The translations under genes were made by a program, and so were the position numbers. From Myxococcales bacterium (GTDB lineage: Bacteria > Myxococcota > UBA727 > VGSZ01), in the NCBI GenBank assembly GCA_023248635.1, contig JAHFED010000006.1, forward strand, positions 1 to 64,000: DNA of 64,000 nucleotides. The letters are read 5' to 3'. Shown one piece after another: positions 1 to 7,184 of this stretch. Numbering within the stretch: the stretch's first letter is position 1; each line of letters begins with the position of its first letter. Below the pieces are notes generated by a model. That model made no database searches. It worked only from the letters and a program-made list of their open reading frames with translations, and was not told where the DNA came from.

Positions 1-37
1 CCGCTTCGCGGCCGCCGCCTCCTCGCTGGAGGGCGTT

Positions 38-59
38 CGGAGCCATTGCATTGGCTCCG
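38..59. other. Perfect 8-bp inverted repeat downstream of the moxR gene
   Basis: CGGAGCCA and TGGCTCCG form a perfect 8-bp stem with a 6-nt loop. It lies about 57 nt beyond the stop codon of the leftward MoxR gene. There is no T-run on the downstream side, so it would be at best a non-canonical terminator or an RNA-stabilising stem. The rest of the first 115 bases holds no recognisable gene. Confidence 0.4.
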
Positions 60-115
60 TAGATCACCGCCGGACGACGACGTCGATCCCCCCGTTGCCT
101 ATGCGGATCGGCTCT

Positions 116-1180
116 CTAGGGCACCTGGACGCCCTCGAAGATGCGGCGGACGACGTCGTCGGCTTTGATGTCTTCGGCTTCGGCTTCGAAGGTCAGGGGC
201 AAGCGGTGGCGCAGCACGTCAGGCCCGATGGCTTTGACGTCGTCGGGGATGACGAAGGCGCGGTGGTTCAAGAAGGCGTGGGCCCGCGCCGCCAGGTTGA
301 GGGCGATGGTGGCCCGGGGGGAGGCGCCCGAGCGCAGCAGGGGCTTCAACGACGCCAGCTTGGCGCCCAGGGGTCCCTGCACCTTGTCGGGCTCGCGGGT
401 CGCGAACACGAGGTCGACGATGTATTTTTTTACCTTCTCGTCGACGTAGAGGCGGCGCACGCAGTCGGCGGCGGCAGCGAGGTCATCGGGGGCGACGAGG
501 TCGGCGGCGACGGCGTCTTTGGGATCGGCGGGGCCTTCGGTCATGCGGTCCATGATCAGCCGCTCTTCGGCCCGGGTCGGAAAGCCGACGACGACCTTCA
601 TCAAGAAGCGGTCGACCTGGGCCTCAGGCAAGGGATAGGTGCCCTCTTGCTCGACGGGATTCTGCGTGGCCATGACAAAGAAAGGGCGCGGAAGATCGAA
701 GGTTTGTCGTCCAATGGTGACCCGGCGCTCTTGCATCGATTCGAGCAGAGCCGACTGCACCTTCGCCGGCGCCCGGTTGATTTCGTCGGCGAGCAGCAGG
801 TTGGTGAACACCGGTCCCTTGCGGGGCAAGAACTCGCGCTTCTCGGGATCCCAGATCGAGGTGCCCGTCAAATCACCAGGCAACAAATCGGGGGTGAATT
901 GCACGCGGTGATCTTGTAGGCGCAGCACCTTCGCCAACGTCGTCAACATCAGGGTCTTGGCCAGGCCGGGGACGCCCTCGAGCAGCACGTGGCCGCCGGT
1001 GAGCAGCCCGATCAACACGCGCTCGACCATCCCGCGCTGGCCGACGATGACCTTTTGCACCTCGAAGACGACGCGGTCGGCGAAGGCGGACTTCTCCTTC
1101 ACCTCGATTGCGAGGGTCTCGATGTCGGCGGCGGCGCGGGCTCCGGTCTGGGGCCCGCTGTCGGTGGTTGTCTCGCTCAT
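116..1180 (-). CDS. MoxR-family AAA+ ATPase
   Basis: This 354-residue protein is a MoxR-type AAA+ ATPase, a family that acts as chaperones in maturation of protein complexes, often beside DUF58 or von Willebrand A proteins. The Walker A motif GVPGLAKT is at about residues 69-76, Walker B LLLADE at about 128-133 followed by INRAP, and the sensor region ATQNPVEQEGTYPLPEAQ follows. All of these are typical of MoxR. The ATG overlaps the TGA of the upstream HEAT-repeat gene, which implies translational coupling. A DUF58 partner, common in this context, would have to lie beyond the left edge. The substrate cannot be told from sequence. Confidence 0.93.
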   Translation of the reverse strand: MSETTTDSGPQTGARAAADIETLAIEVKEKSAFADRVVFEVQKVIVGQRGMVERVLIGLLTGGHVLLEGVPGLAKTLMLTTLAKVLRLQDHRVQFTPDLLPGDLTGTSIWDPEKREFLPRKGPVFTNLLLADEINRAPAKVQSALLESMQERRVTIGRQTFDLPRPFFVMATQNPVEQEGTYPLPEAQVDRFLMKVVVGFPTRAEERLIMDRMTEGPADPKDAVAADLVAPDDLAAAADCVRRLYVDEKVKKYIVDLVFATREPDKVQGPLGAKLASLKPLLRSGASPRATIALNLAARAHAFLNHRAFVIPDDVKAIGPDVLRHRLPLTFEAEAEDIKADDVVRRIFEGVQVP

Positions 1181-1995
1181 CGGGACGACGCGAGCACGCC
1201 ATCTTTGACGACGAAGTCTTCGGCGACGGCGGGGGCCAGGGGTTTGAGCGCATCGACCGTGAGCTTGTGGTGGGCCATGACGCCAGCGGCCTGGCGCAAC
1301 ACGCGGGCGGACCTGGCGTCGTCGACGACCATCTCCCGCAGCGCGGCGGAAACAGCGGCTTTGTCGTTGTCGTTGGCGGCGGGGAAGAGCTTATCGAGGC
1401 CGTCGAGGGTGGCCATCTGCACGTCGTCGGCGTGGTCGTTGAGGTAGGGCTTGATGGCGGCGACGGCCTTTGGGGCCGTTTTGACTTTGTCCTCGCCGGG
1501 CGCTGCCCCTGCTCCGCGGGGTCCCCCCAGAGCGCCCGACTGCGGAGCTTCGGCGTCGACGAGGGTGTTGATCAGCTCGGCCTTGCCCTGGGTGGTGCGG
1601 TGATCGCTGGGCGGTCGAGCGTGCAGCGCCGTGATGAGGTCGTCGATCCACACCTCCGCCGAGGGCGACAGTTGGCGCAAGGCCTTGGCGGCGAAGGCGA
1701 CGTGGTCGTCTTTGGCCAGGAAGATCTTGAGCGCGGCGCGCGCGGGATCGCCGTGGCTGGCCAATTCGTCGACGAGCCAGCGCTTTTCTTCCTCGTCCCA
1801 GTGCGGCGATTGCACCACCACCGTGAAGCGGCCGAGCAGCGCGGCGAAGGCCTCGGGCGTGCCCCAGGCGAGCAACTTGTCCATCGCTTCCCGCCGGTAT
1901 TCGGGCTGCGCGTAGCGCTCCTTCACCTTGAGGACGAGCTTTTCGATGTTCTTCTGGTTCGGCTTGTCGCCAAAGATCGAGTCGAGGAGGCCCAT
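1177..1995 (-). CDS. HEAT-repeat domain protein coupled to MoxR
   Basis: The protein has about 272 residues made of helical repeats: ALLGRF, ELASHGDPARAALKIFL, AAKALRQLSPSAE, AIKPYLNDHADDVQMATL and similar blocks. This pattern fits HEAT or armadillo-like repeats, which serve as protein-protein scaffolds. It begins MGLLDSIFGDKP. The ATG at 1995 is preferred because a GGGAGGG ribosome site sits 7 nt upstream; the in-frame ATG at 1999-2001 is too close to it. The stop overlaps the moxR start (ATGA), so the two probably form an operon and this may be an adaptor for the ATPase. No catalytic motif and no signal peptide are visible. Confidence 0.75.
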   Translation of the reverse strand: MGLLDSIFGDKPNQKNIEKLVLKVKERYAQPEYRREAMDKLLAWGTPEAFAALLGRFTVVVQSPHWDEEEKRWLVDELASHGDPARAALKIFLAKDDHVAFAAKALRQLSPSAEVWIDDLITALHARPPSDHRTTQGKAELINTLVDAEAPQSGALGGPRGAGAAPGEDKVKTAPKAVAAIKPYLNDHADDVQMATLDGLDKLFPAANDNDKAAVSAALREMVVDDARSARVLRQAAGVMAHHKLTVDALKPLAPAVAEDFVVKDGVLASSR

Positions 1996-2107
1996 GGCCA
2001 TTCCCTCCCTTCCGAGAGGTGGGCTGCTACTGCGACGCGGGTGGTTCGTACAGGGTCTCCGCCAGCCAGCCGATGGGCGCCGGGATGAACGCTGTTACCG
2101 AACGACG

Positions 2108-2713
2108 ATGAACGCCGCGCTTTTGATCGTCGTTGCAGTGATCGTCGCCGAGGCGCCGTCTCGACCATGGCCCCCGCCGGCCGACGGCTGCGTCGGGACG
2201 GGCGGGGAGTGGCGTCACCTCTAATCCCAAGTCCAGTTGAAGTTCGCTCAGGCGCGGGGAGCGCGCGCAAAGCGGAGTTGGGTGGGGGCCCCACCGTCCG
2301 ACTCCGCCGGCGTGGGGGCGTGGGGGAGGGTCTGCAGCAGACCCTCCAGGAAGAACATCCCCGACCTCGGTGAACGAAGTTCAACGAGATTGGGGATATG
2401 AGCTTGTCGACCCCAAAGACCCCACCGTGAATCTGCGCGTCGACCCCAACGGCGCCATCATCGCCGCGCTGCCAATCCACAGCGAGCTTCTTGCCGCCAA
2501 GAGGAGCTCCCCGACGTCAGGAAGCAGGGCTATCTGGCAAAGAGCTTCTTGCAAGCTGGCGCCGACGGCGTCGTCGTCTCGGGCGCCAAGGTAGGCCTGA
2601 CCAAAGTTCCTCTGATGCAACAGGCAGACGCGAGAGCAACCGTGGTCGTCGAGGTCGACTACGGCCCCGCGACCGTGCTGTCCGAACAGGGGACTGGGCT
2701 CGCGTCGAAGTAG
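2108..2713 (+). pseudogene. Decayed secreted-protein gene interrupted by repeat copy A
   Basis: A 38-codon reading frame (2108-2224) starts with a signal-peptide-like run, MNAALLIVVAVIVAEA, and stops where the dispersed repeat begins. Beyond the repeat, from about 2396, protein-like sequence resumes (GYELVDPKDPTVNLRVDPNG, then IIAALPIHSELLAAK). It continues only after a frameshift near 2503 as EELPDVRKQGYLAKSFLQAG and VVVEVDYGPATVLSEQGTG, ending at a TAG at 2711-2713. The simplest reading is one exported protein split by repeat insertion and then frameshifted. No family was recognised. The two halves could instead be unrelated fragments. The stretch 2714-2817 shows nothing certain. Confidence 0.35.
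2221..2402 (+). repeat. Dispersed structured repeat, copy A (diverged, shortened)
   Basis: This aligns with the better copies at 21221, 49847, 57948 and 61415. The left end CTAATCCCAAGTCCAGTTGA matches CTCATCCCGCGTCCGCTTGA of copy B. The core GCGGAGTTGG, the GGGGCCCC block and the stem GAGGGTCTG..CAGACCCTC are conserved, the last with compensatory changes. An internal block of roughly 45 bp is missing, and so is the GACCGCTCCGCGGTC hairpin. Unlike the others, it does not end in a gene's stop codon. It appears to be an old, decaying copy. Confidence 0.7.
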
Positions 2714-2817
2714 CGCTGCCCTCGCACCGGGTGGAGGGTGTCATCCACCGCAGCCGCCTGAAGAAGATCAAGGTCCTGCCAGCAAGCCCAGCCTGTGCCG
2801 GGAAGATCGAAAATTGA

Positions 2818-3495
2818 TCAAGGGACGACGACGACGACGACGCTTTCGGCTGCCTCGGGGACCGTGCCCGACACGTCGCTGCCGGCGCTGGCGGCCTTGG
2901 TCTTGAGCGCCACCAGGAAGCGCGCAGCGGCGCCGCGGTCGCCGACGAAGGAGCCATCGGCTTGCAAGCGCAGGCCTGCGTGCTCGGCGGCGGCGACGAC
3001 GTCTGCGCGGCCGACGTCCGGGGCGCGCCAGCTCAGCAACACCGACGACGACGACGAAGCACCGGCGGAGAGCATTGGGCCGCCCGGCCCGAGGGCAGAG
3101 ATTTCCCCCGCACCACCGTGTCCGCGCAGGGCGGGAACGCCGACGACGATGACGGCCACCAGGGCGGCGGCGGCGCACAGGCCGGCCATGAGCTCGACGC
3201 TGAAGCGACGAGCGCGGGGAGCCCCGGGGGTCAGGGTCACCTGCTGCGCGCGGCGTTCGGCCGCCAGGCGCGCATGAACGAGGCCCACGAGGTTCGGTGG
3301 GGCATCGTCGTGGGGCAGGGCCCGCAGCAGGTTCACGGTCTGTTCGAAGCGGCGGCGCTCGGCGCAGAGCGCGGGATCGTGGGCCAGGACGTCGTCGACC
3401 TGCTGCTGCAAGGCCGGCTCGAGGGTCCCCTCGAGATGGTCGGAGAAGAGCGCACGGACGTCGTCGGCGGACAGGCCCTTCGTGGTGTCGGTCAT
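2818..3495 (-). CDS. Membrane-anchored anti-sigma factor
   Basis: This 225-residue protein has a cytoplasmic N-terminal helical segment (LSADDVRALFSDHLEGTLEP, then VDDVLAHDPALCAERRRFE). One transmembrane helix at about residues 100-122 of this start (ELMAGLCAAAALVAVIVVGV) leads to a C-terminal outer domain. This is the layout of ECF anti-sigma factors. It sits directly downstream of an ECF sigma gene, same strand, with a 50-bp gap. The usual His-x3-Cys-x2-Cys zinc motif is absent; only one Cys is in that region, so it would be a zinc-free variant. The ATG at 3495 is preferred over an upstream in-frame one because of a nearby GGAGC. The tail ends in a run of valines. Confidence 0.8.
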   Translation of the reverse strand: MTDTTKGLSADDVRALFSDHLEGTLEPALQQQVDDVLAHDPALCAERRRFEQTVNLLRALPHDDAPPNLVGLVHARLAAERRAQQVTLTPGAPRARRFSVELMAGLCAAAALVAVIVVGVPALRGHGGAGEISALGPGGPMLSAGASSSSSVLLSWRAPDVGRADVVAAAEHAGLRLQADGSFVGDRGAAARFLVALKTKAASAGSDVSGTVPEAAESVVVVVVP

Positions 3496-3545
3496 GATCA
3501 GCTCCAGGTGCGATCGCATGCAGGGGTCTTTGGAAAGAGGAAGGG

Positions 3546-4256
3546 TCAGGAGCTCTGCAGCTCCTCGAGATGGGGGGCCAAACGGCTGGCGAGCTCGGCG
3601 CGGGCGCGGTGCAGGCGCGACTTCACGGTGCCAAGGGGCAGCCCGGTGACGTCGGCGATCTCCTCGTAAGAAAGGTCTTCGAGGTCGCGCAAGATGACGA
3701 GGACCCGCTGCTCCTCGGGGAGCTCGAGCAGGTGGCGCTCCAGCACCGACGACAACGCCTTGCCCGCCAGCCGGCGCTCAGGATCGCGTTCCTCACCCGC
3801 ACCCGTGTCCGGATCGCGCACAACGCGCGAGACCACCGGGTCGTCGACGTCGGCGTGGTTGCCATGCTGCCGGCGCTTCAAGAACTTCAGGCGGTTGAGC
3901 GCGCGGTTCTTGGTGATGCGGTAGATCCACGTCGACAAACGGCTCTCGCCGCGAAAGTCGGGCAGGTGGTGGTAGAGAGCGACGAAGACCTCTTGGGTCA
4001 GATCTTCGGCTTCGCCCCGGTCGCGCAACAGGCGCAGGGCCACCGAGAACACGCGACCACCAAAGAGGGTGACCAGGGCGTCAAAGGCGCCGGCGTCTCC
4101 CGCGGCGGCGCGGGCGGCCAGGCCTTCTTCGACGCCGTCGTGAGCGCGGGCTTCCCCGGCTTGGGGCGCAGATGCTGAGCCCTTCACATCGAGGACCTCG
4201 ACCACACGCGGAGCTGAGCGAGGCGACACGCCGCGGATGGTAGCGCCGGTGGGCAT
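3546..4256 (-). CDS. ECF-type RNA polymerase sigma factor
   Basis: This is a 236-residue sigma-70 family extracytoplasmic-function factor. Region 2 is clear at about residues 60-130 (RDRGEAEDLTQEVFVALYHH, FRGESRLSTWIYRITKNRAL). Region 4 is at about 170-225 (LPEEQRVLVILRDLEDLSYE, then GLPLGTVKSRLHRARAEL, the helix-turn-helix). It would direct RNA polymerase to a small stress regulon, held inactive by the membrane anti-sigma encoded next. The N-terminal ~45 residues are not conserved in the family, so the true start may be a later GTG. It is divergent from the Hsp70/J-domain pair, which could be among its targets; this is inference from position only. Confidence 0.92.
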   Translation of the reverse strand: MPTGATIRGVSPRSAPRVVEVLDVKGSASAPQAGEARAHDGVEEGLAARAAAGDAGAFDALVTLFGGRVFSVALRLLRDRGEAEDLTQEVFVALYHHLPDFRGESRLSTWIYRITKNRALNRLKFLKRRQHGNHADVDDPVVSRVVRDPDTGAGEERDPERRLAGKALSSVLERHLLELPEEQRVLVILRDLEDLSYEEIADVTGLPLGTVKSRLHRARAELASRLAPHLEELQSS

Positions 4257-4303
4257 GCCCGGTCAGACACCACGGCGATGGCTGCAGTTCTCGCCCTGCG
4301 ATT

Positions 4304-4339
4304 CTTGAAGAATTTCACGGCACTACCAGGCCAGTGCCG
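4304..4339. promoter_or_regulatory. Inverted repeats in the sigma/Hsp70 divergent region
   Basis: CGGCACT (4318-4324) and AGTGCCG (4333-4339) form a 7-bp inverted repeat with an 8-nt gap. A CTTGAA box at 4304-4309 sits inside TTCTTGAAGAA. The position between an ECF sigma gene and an hsp70 gene suggests an operator or heat-shock promoter part. CTTGAA resembles a sigma-32 -35 box, but no CCCCAT-like -10 follows. The repeat is also not a proper CIRCE element, since its half-sites are spaced differently. Confidence 0.35.
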
Positions 4340-4490
4340 CCGGGGATCTTCGGATCGCTTCCCTGCAGCGCCCGCCCAAGCGCAACAGCGGCTCGGCGCC
4401 TGGCTGTTGGCGTGCTGCGGCGGGTGTGGATCCCGCGAATTGACAGCCAGGGCACGAGCCCCAGAGAGTCCGCCACGACGTGGAGCGAAG

Positions 4491-6071
4491 ATGGCAGCGA
4501 AGCAGATCGCGATGGGGATCGACCTTGGCACCAGCAACAGCTGCGTCGCCATCGTCGAAGACGGTCAGCCCAAAGTCATCGCCAACGAGTGGGGCGAGCG
4601 CACCCACGCCTCCGTCGTCAGCTTCCTCGACGACGGTGGCGTGTTGGTGGGCAACGATGCCAAGAAGCACATCATCACCAATCCACGCAACACCATTTAC
4701 AGCGCAAAGCGTCTGATCGGTCGGTATTTCTTCTCTGAAGAAGTGAAAAAAGCCCAGGCTCTCGCCGGATATGAAATCGTCGAAGGCGCCAACAACGCCG
4801 TCCGCATCAAGATCCGCGAGAAGTCCTATGCCATCCCTGAGGTGTCAGCCATGATCCTCAAGGAAATGAGGGCCATCGCCGAGGCCCACTTGGGGCACCC
4901 CGTCACCCAGGCCGTGATCACGGTGCCGGCCTTCTTCAACGACAACCAGCGGCAAGAGACAAAAAATGCTGGTCGAATCGCGGGCTTGGAGGTGTTGCGC
5001 ATCCTCAACGAGCCGACGGCGGCGGCCCTGGCCTACGGCTTTGGACAAAACATCAACCAAAAGGTCGTCATCTACGACCTCGGCGGCGGCACCTTCGACG
5101 TCTCGATCCTGCAGATCGGCGAAGACGTCTTCGAGGTGTTGGCCACCAACGGCGACACCTATTTGGGCGGCGACGACTTCGACGATCGCATCGTCAACTG
5201 GTTGATCGGGATCTTCCTCGAAGAAAACAAGATTGATTTGCGCAAAGATCGTCACGCACTGGCCAAGATCAAAGAGGCCTCCGAACGCGCGAAGATCGAC
5301 CTCGCCGACAAAGACCGCACCCGCATTCACGTCCCCTTGCTGCACACCGACAAGCAGGGCTTCTCCCACGACCTCGACGTCGAGCTGACCCGGGGCGAGT
5401 TCAACAAGATGGTCATGGACCTCGTGCAGCGCACCTTCAAGGTCTGCGACGAAGCCCTGCAACAGGCCCGCATGACCCCCGCCGAAGTCGACGGCGTCAT
5501 CTTGGTGGGCGGTCCCACGCGCTTGCCCATCGTGCGCAACTCGGTGCGGCACTATTTTCAACGCGAGCCCAACATCGACGTCGACCCCGACCTGGTCGTG
5601 GCCCTGGGTGCTGCCATCCAGGCCGACGCGCTGCTCGATGCGTCGACGTCGACCTACCTGCTGGACGTCACGCCCCAGACCCTGCGCCTGGGCACCGTCG
5701 GCGAGTTCACCGAAGCCGTCATCGACAAAAACACCAGCATCCCCATCGATCGCACCCGCACCTTCGTCACCGCCCGCGATGGTCAGGACAAGGTGAAGAT
5801 CCGCATCTACCAGGGCGAGAGTCGTCGGGCTCCGGAGTGTCAGCTCCTCGGCGAATTCGAGTTCGGCGGGCTGCGCCAGGCCCGACGTGGCGAGGTCAAG
5901 ATCGAGGTCACCTTCGAGATCGACACCGACGGCATCGTCAACGTCTCCGCCAGAGACACAGAGACTGGCGCCAAATCGTCGACGACGATCACCCTCTCGG
6001 GCGGCCTCTCCGAAGACGACATCGCCGCCGCCCAGGCGCGCACCGCCGACGCCGAAGTTCGCTCTCGATGA
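4491..6071 (+). CDS. Short Hsp70-family chaperone (DnaK-like, no C-terminal lid)
   Basis: This 526-residue Hsp70 has the ATPase signatures MGIDLGTSNS (about residues 8-17), NEPTAAALAYG (about 173), DLGGGTFDVS (about 196) and LVGGPTRLPIVR (about 337), plus a substrate-binding beta domain. It ends soon after TLSGGLSEDDIAAAQ, whereas DnaK is normally about 638 residues, so most of the helical lid and the EEVD-like tail are missing. The ATG at 4491 is chosen because GGAGCGAAG precedes it and the catalytic domain starts there. The next gene, 48 bp downstream, encodes a J-domain protein, so the pair probably works together. A second lidless Hsp70 is at 41398. Confidence 0.93.
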   Translation: MAAKQIAMGIDLGTSNSCVAIVEDGQPKVIANEWGERTHASVVSFLDDGGVLVGNDAKKHIITNPRNTIYSAKRLIGRYFFSEEVKKAQALAGYEIVEGANNAVRIKIREKSYAIPEVSAMILKEMRAIAEAHLGHPVTQAVITVPAFFNDNQRQETKNAGRIAGLEVLRILNEPTAAALAYGFGQNINQKVVIYDLGGGTFDVSILQIGEDVFEVLATNGDTYLGGDDFDDRIVNWLIGIFLEENKIDLRKDRHALAKIKEASERAKIDLADKDRTRIHVPLLHTDKQGFSHDLDVELTRGEFNKMVMDLVQRTFKVCDEALQQARMTPAEVDGVILVGGPTRLPIVRNSVRHYFQREPNIDVDPDLVVALGAAIQADALLDASTSTYLLDVTPQTLRLGTVGEFTEAVIDKNTSIPIDRTRTFVTARDGQDKVKIRIYQGESRRAPECQLLGEFEFGGLRQARRGEVKIEVTFEIDTDGIVNVSARDTETGAKSSTTITLSGGLSEDDIAAAQARTADAEVRSR

Positions 6072-6119
6072 TGCTGGTATTTCCGTTGCTTACCATCAAT
6101 TGTCGACGGTGGACTTCTC

Positions 6120-6662
6120 ATGTCTGACTATACAGATCCACAGTTTTGGCCGCAGCTCAAGGGCTTGGCGCAGTCTATTGATGGTCTCGATTACTTCCAG
6201 ATCTTAAACATTGGGCAGGACGCAACCAGCGCCCAGATCCGCGACTCCTACTACGGCTTGGCGCGGGCGCTTCACCCCGACAAGTTCTTCCACATCGGCG
6301 ACGAAGAGCTCAAGGCATCGATCAACAAGGTCTATAAACGGGTCACCGAGTCTTATACAATACTAAAGGATGAAACGAAGCGAATTCAGTACCTGAAAGA
6401 CATCAACGGTCCCGAGCGAACCAAGAAGCTGCGCTACTCTGAGGGCAGCGAGACGGAGCAGAAAGAGCAGCAAAAGCAAGCCGCGAAGCTGGCGAAGACG
6501 CCGAAAGGCGAGCAGCTCTACAACACGGCCCTCGTCGACCTGCAGAACAACCGCCTCGACCAGGCCTTCAAGAACCTGCAGTCGGCCTGCCTCTTCGAGC
6601 CGGCCAACGCCGACCTGAAGAAGCTGCTCCAAGACGTCGACAAGCGCCGCAAAGGCGGTTGA
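6120..6662 (+). CDS. J-domain co-chaperone-like protein
   Basis: This 180-residue protein has an N-terminal J domain at about residues 22-90 (DYFQILNIGQDATSAQIRDS), with the diagnostic HPD tripeptide at 52-54 that stimulates Hsp70 ATPase. A charged, Gln/Lys-rich linker (EQKEQQKQAAKLAKTPKGEQ) follows. The C-terminal part resembles a single TPR-like helical hairpin (LYNTALVDLQNNRLDQAFKN). There is no Gly/Phe region and no zinc finger, so this is not a canonical DnaJ. Its place right after the short Hsp70 gene suggests it is that chaperone's dedicated partner. Confidence 0.88.
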   Translation: MSDYTDPQFWPQLKGLAQSIDGLDYFQILNIGQDATSAQIRDSYYGLARALHPDKFFHIGDEELKASINKVYKRVTESYTILKDETKRIQYLKDINGPERTKKLRYSEGSETEQKEQQKQAAKLAKTPKGEQLYNTALVDLQNNRLDQAFKNLQSACLFEPANADLKKLLQDVDKRRKGG

Positions 6663-6750
6663 CGCGCAACCGTTCCATCTCGAACAAATCTGCGCCCACT
6701 TCTCCGCGCGAAGCGCGTGCTTCCGATGAGGGCGTTCGCACGCAGCGGGA

Positions 6751-7092
6751 TCAGCTTTCTTCTTCTTCGAGCCGGTAGGCGGTGCGGGCCTGCCGGGCCC
6801 AGCGCGTCGGTTTGCCCTCTGCGTCGACGTCGTTGGCCTTCAGCAGCGCGGCGTGGATGTCGTCTGGCCCGCCCAGCCAGCCAAAGAGGTTGTGCCAGCG
6901 GTCTTTGCCGGGCCAGCGCGAGGCCTCAAAGAGGCAGTCTTCGTGGGGGCACTGGGTGCGCACGAAGCCGGCGTCGGCGTCGACGTCGCGGGGCTCGTGA
7001 CTGGTCTCGATCAAACCAAGCCCGTGCACCGGGCAGCTGCCCTGCCGCCACCGCGCCAGCCATGCTTCGGGGTTCTGTCCACGCACCGCCAT
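6751..7092 (-). CDS. Small putative zinc-binding protein of unknown function
   Basis: This 113-residue soluble protein begins MAVRGQNPEAWLARWRQGSC. It contains a CPVH element at about residue 20 and a CPHEDC element at about residue 49, a Cys/His arrangement compatible with one zinc site. A Trp-rich stretch follows (KDRWHNLFGWLGGPDDIHA). The start is supported by GAGGTG upstream. It runs divergently from the biotin carboxylase gene with a 92-bp gap. No family was recognised; the real reading frame is judged from the ribosome site and the balanced composition. Confidence 0.6.
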   Translation of the reverse strand: MAVRGQNPEAWLARWRQGSCPVHGLGLIETSHEPRDVDADAGFVRTQCPHEDCLFEASRWPGKDRWHNLFGWLGGPDDIHAALLKANDVDAEGKPTRWARQARTAYRLEEEES

Positions 7093-7184
7093 CGCCACAC
7101 CTCGGCGCCCGCTTGGCACCTCCACCGGCCCTTGCCGAGGGAGGGGCCTTGCACACCGACGAAGGCCCAGGCTACGACGACGTC

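Noticed and set aside
4304-4339. CIRCE/HrcA element or sigma-32 promoter before hsp70
   Set aside because: The inverted repeat has half-sites 8 nt apart and not the CTC-N9-GAG form, and no CCCCAT-like -10 follows CTTGAA. Kept only as an unspecific inverted repeat.
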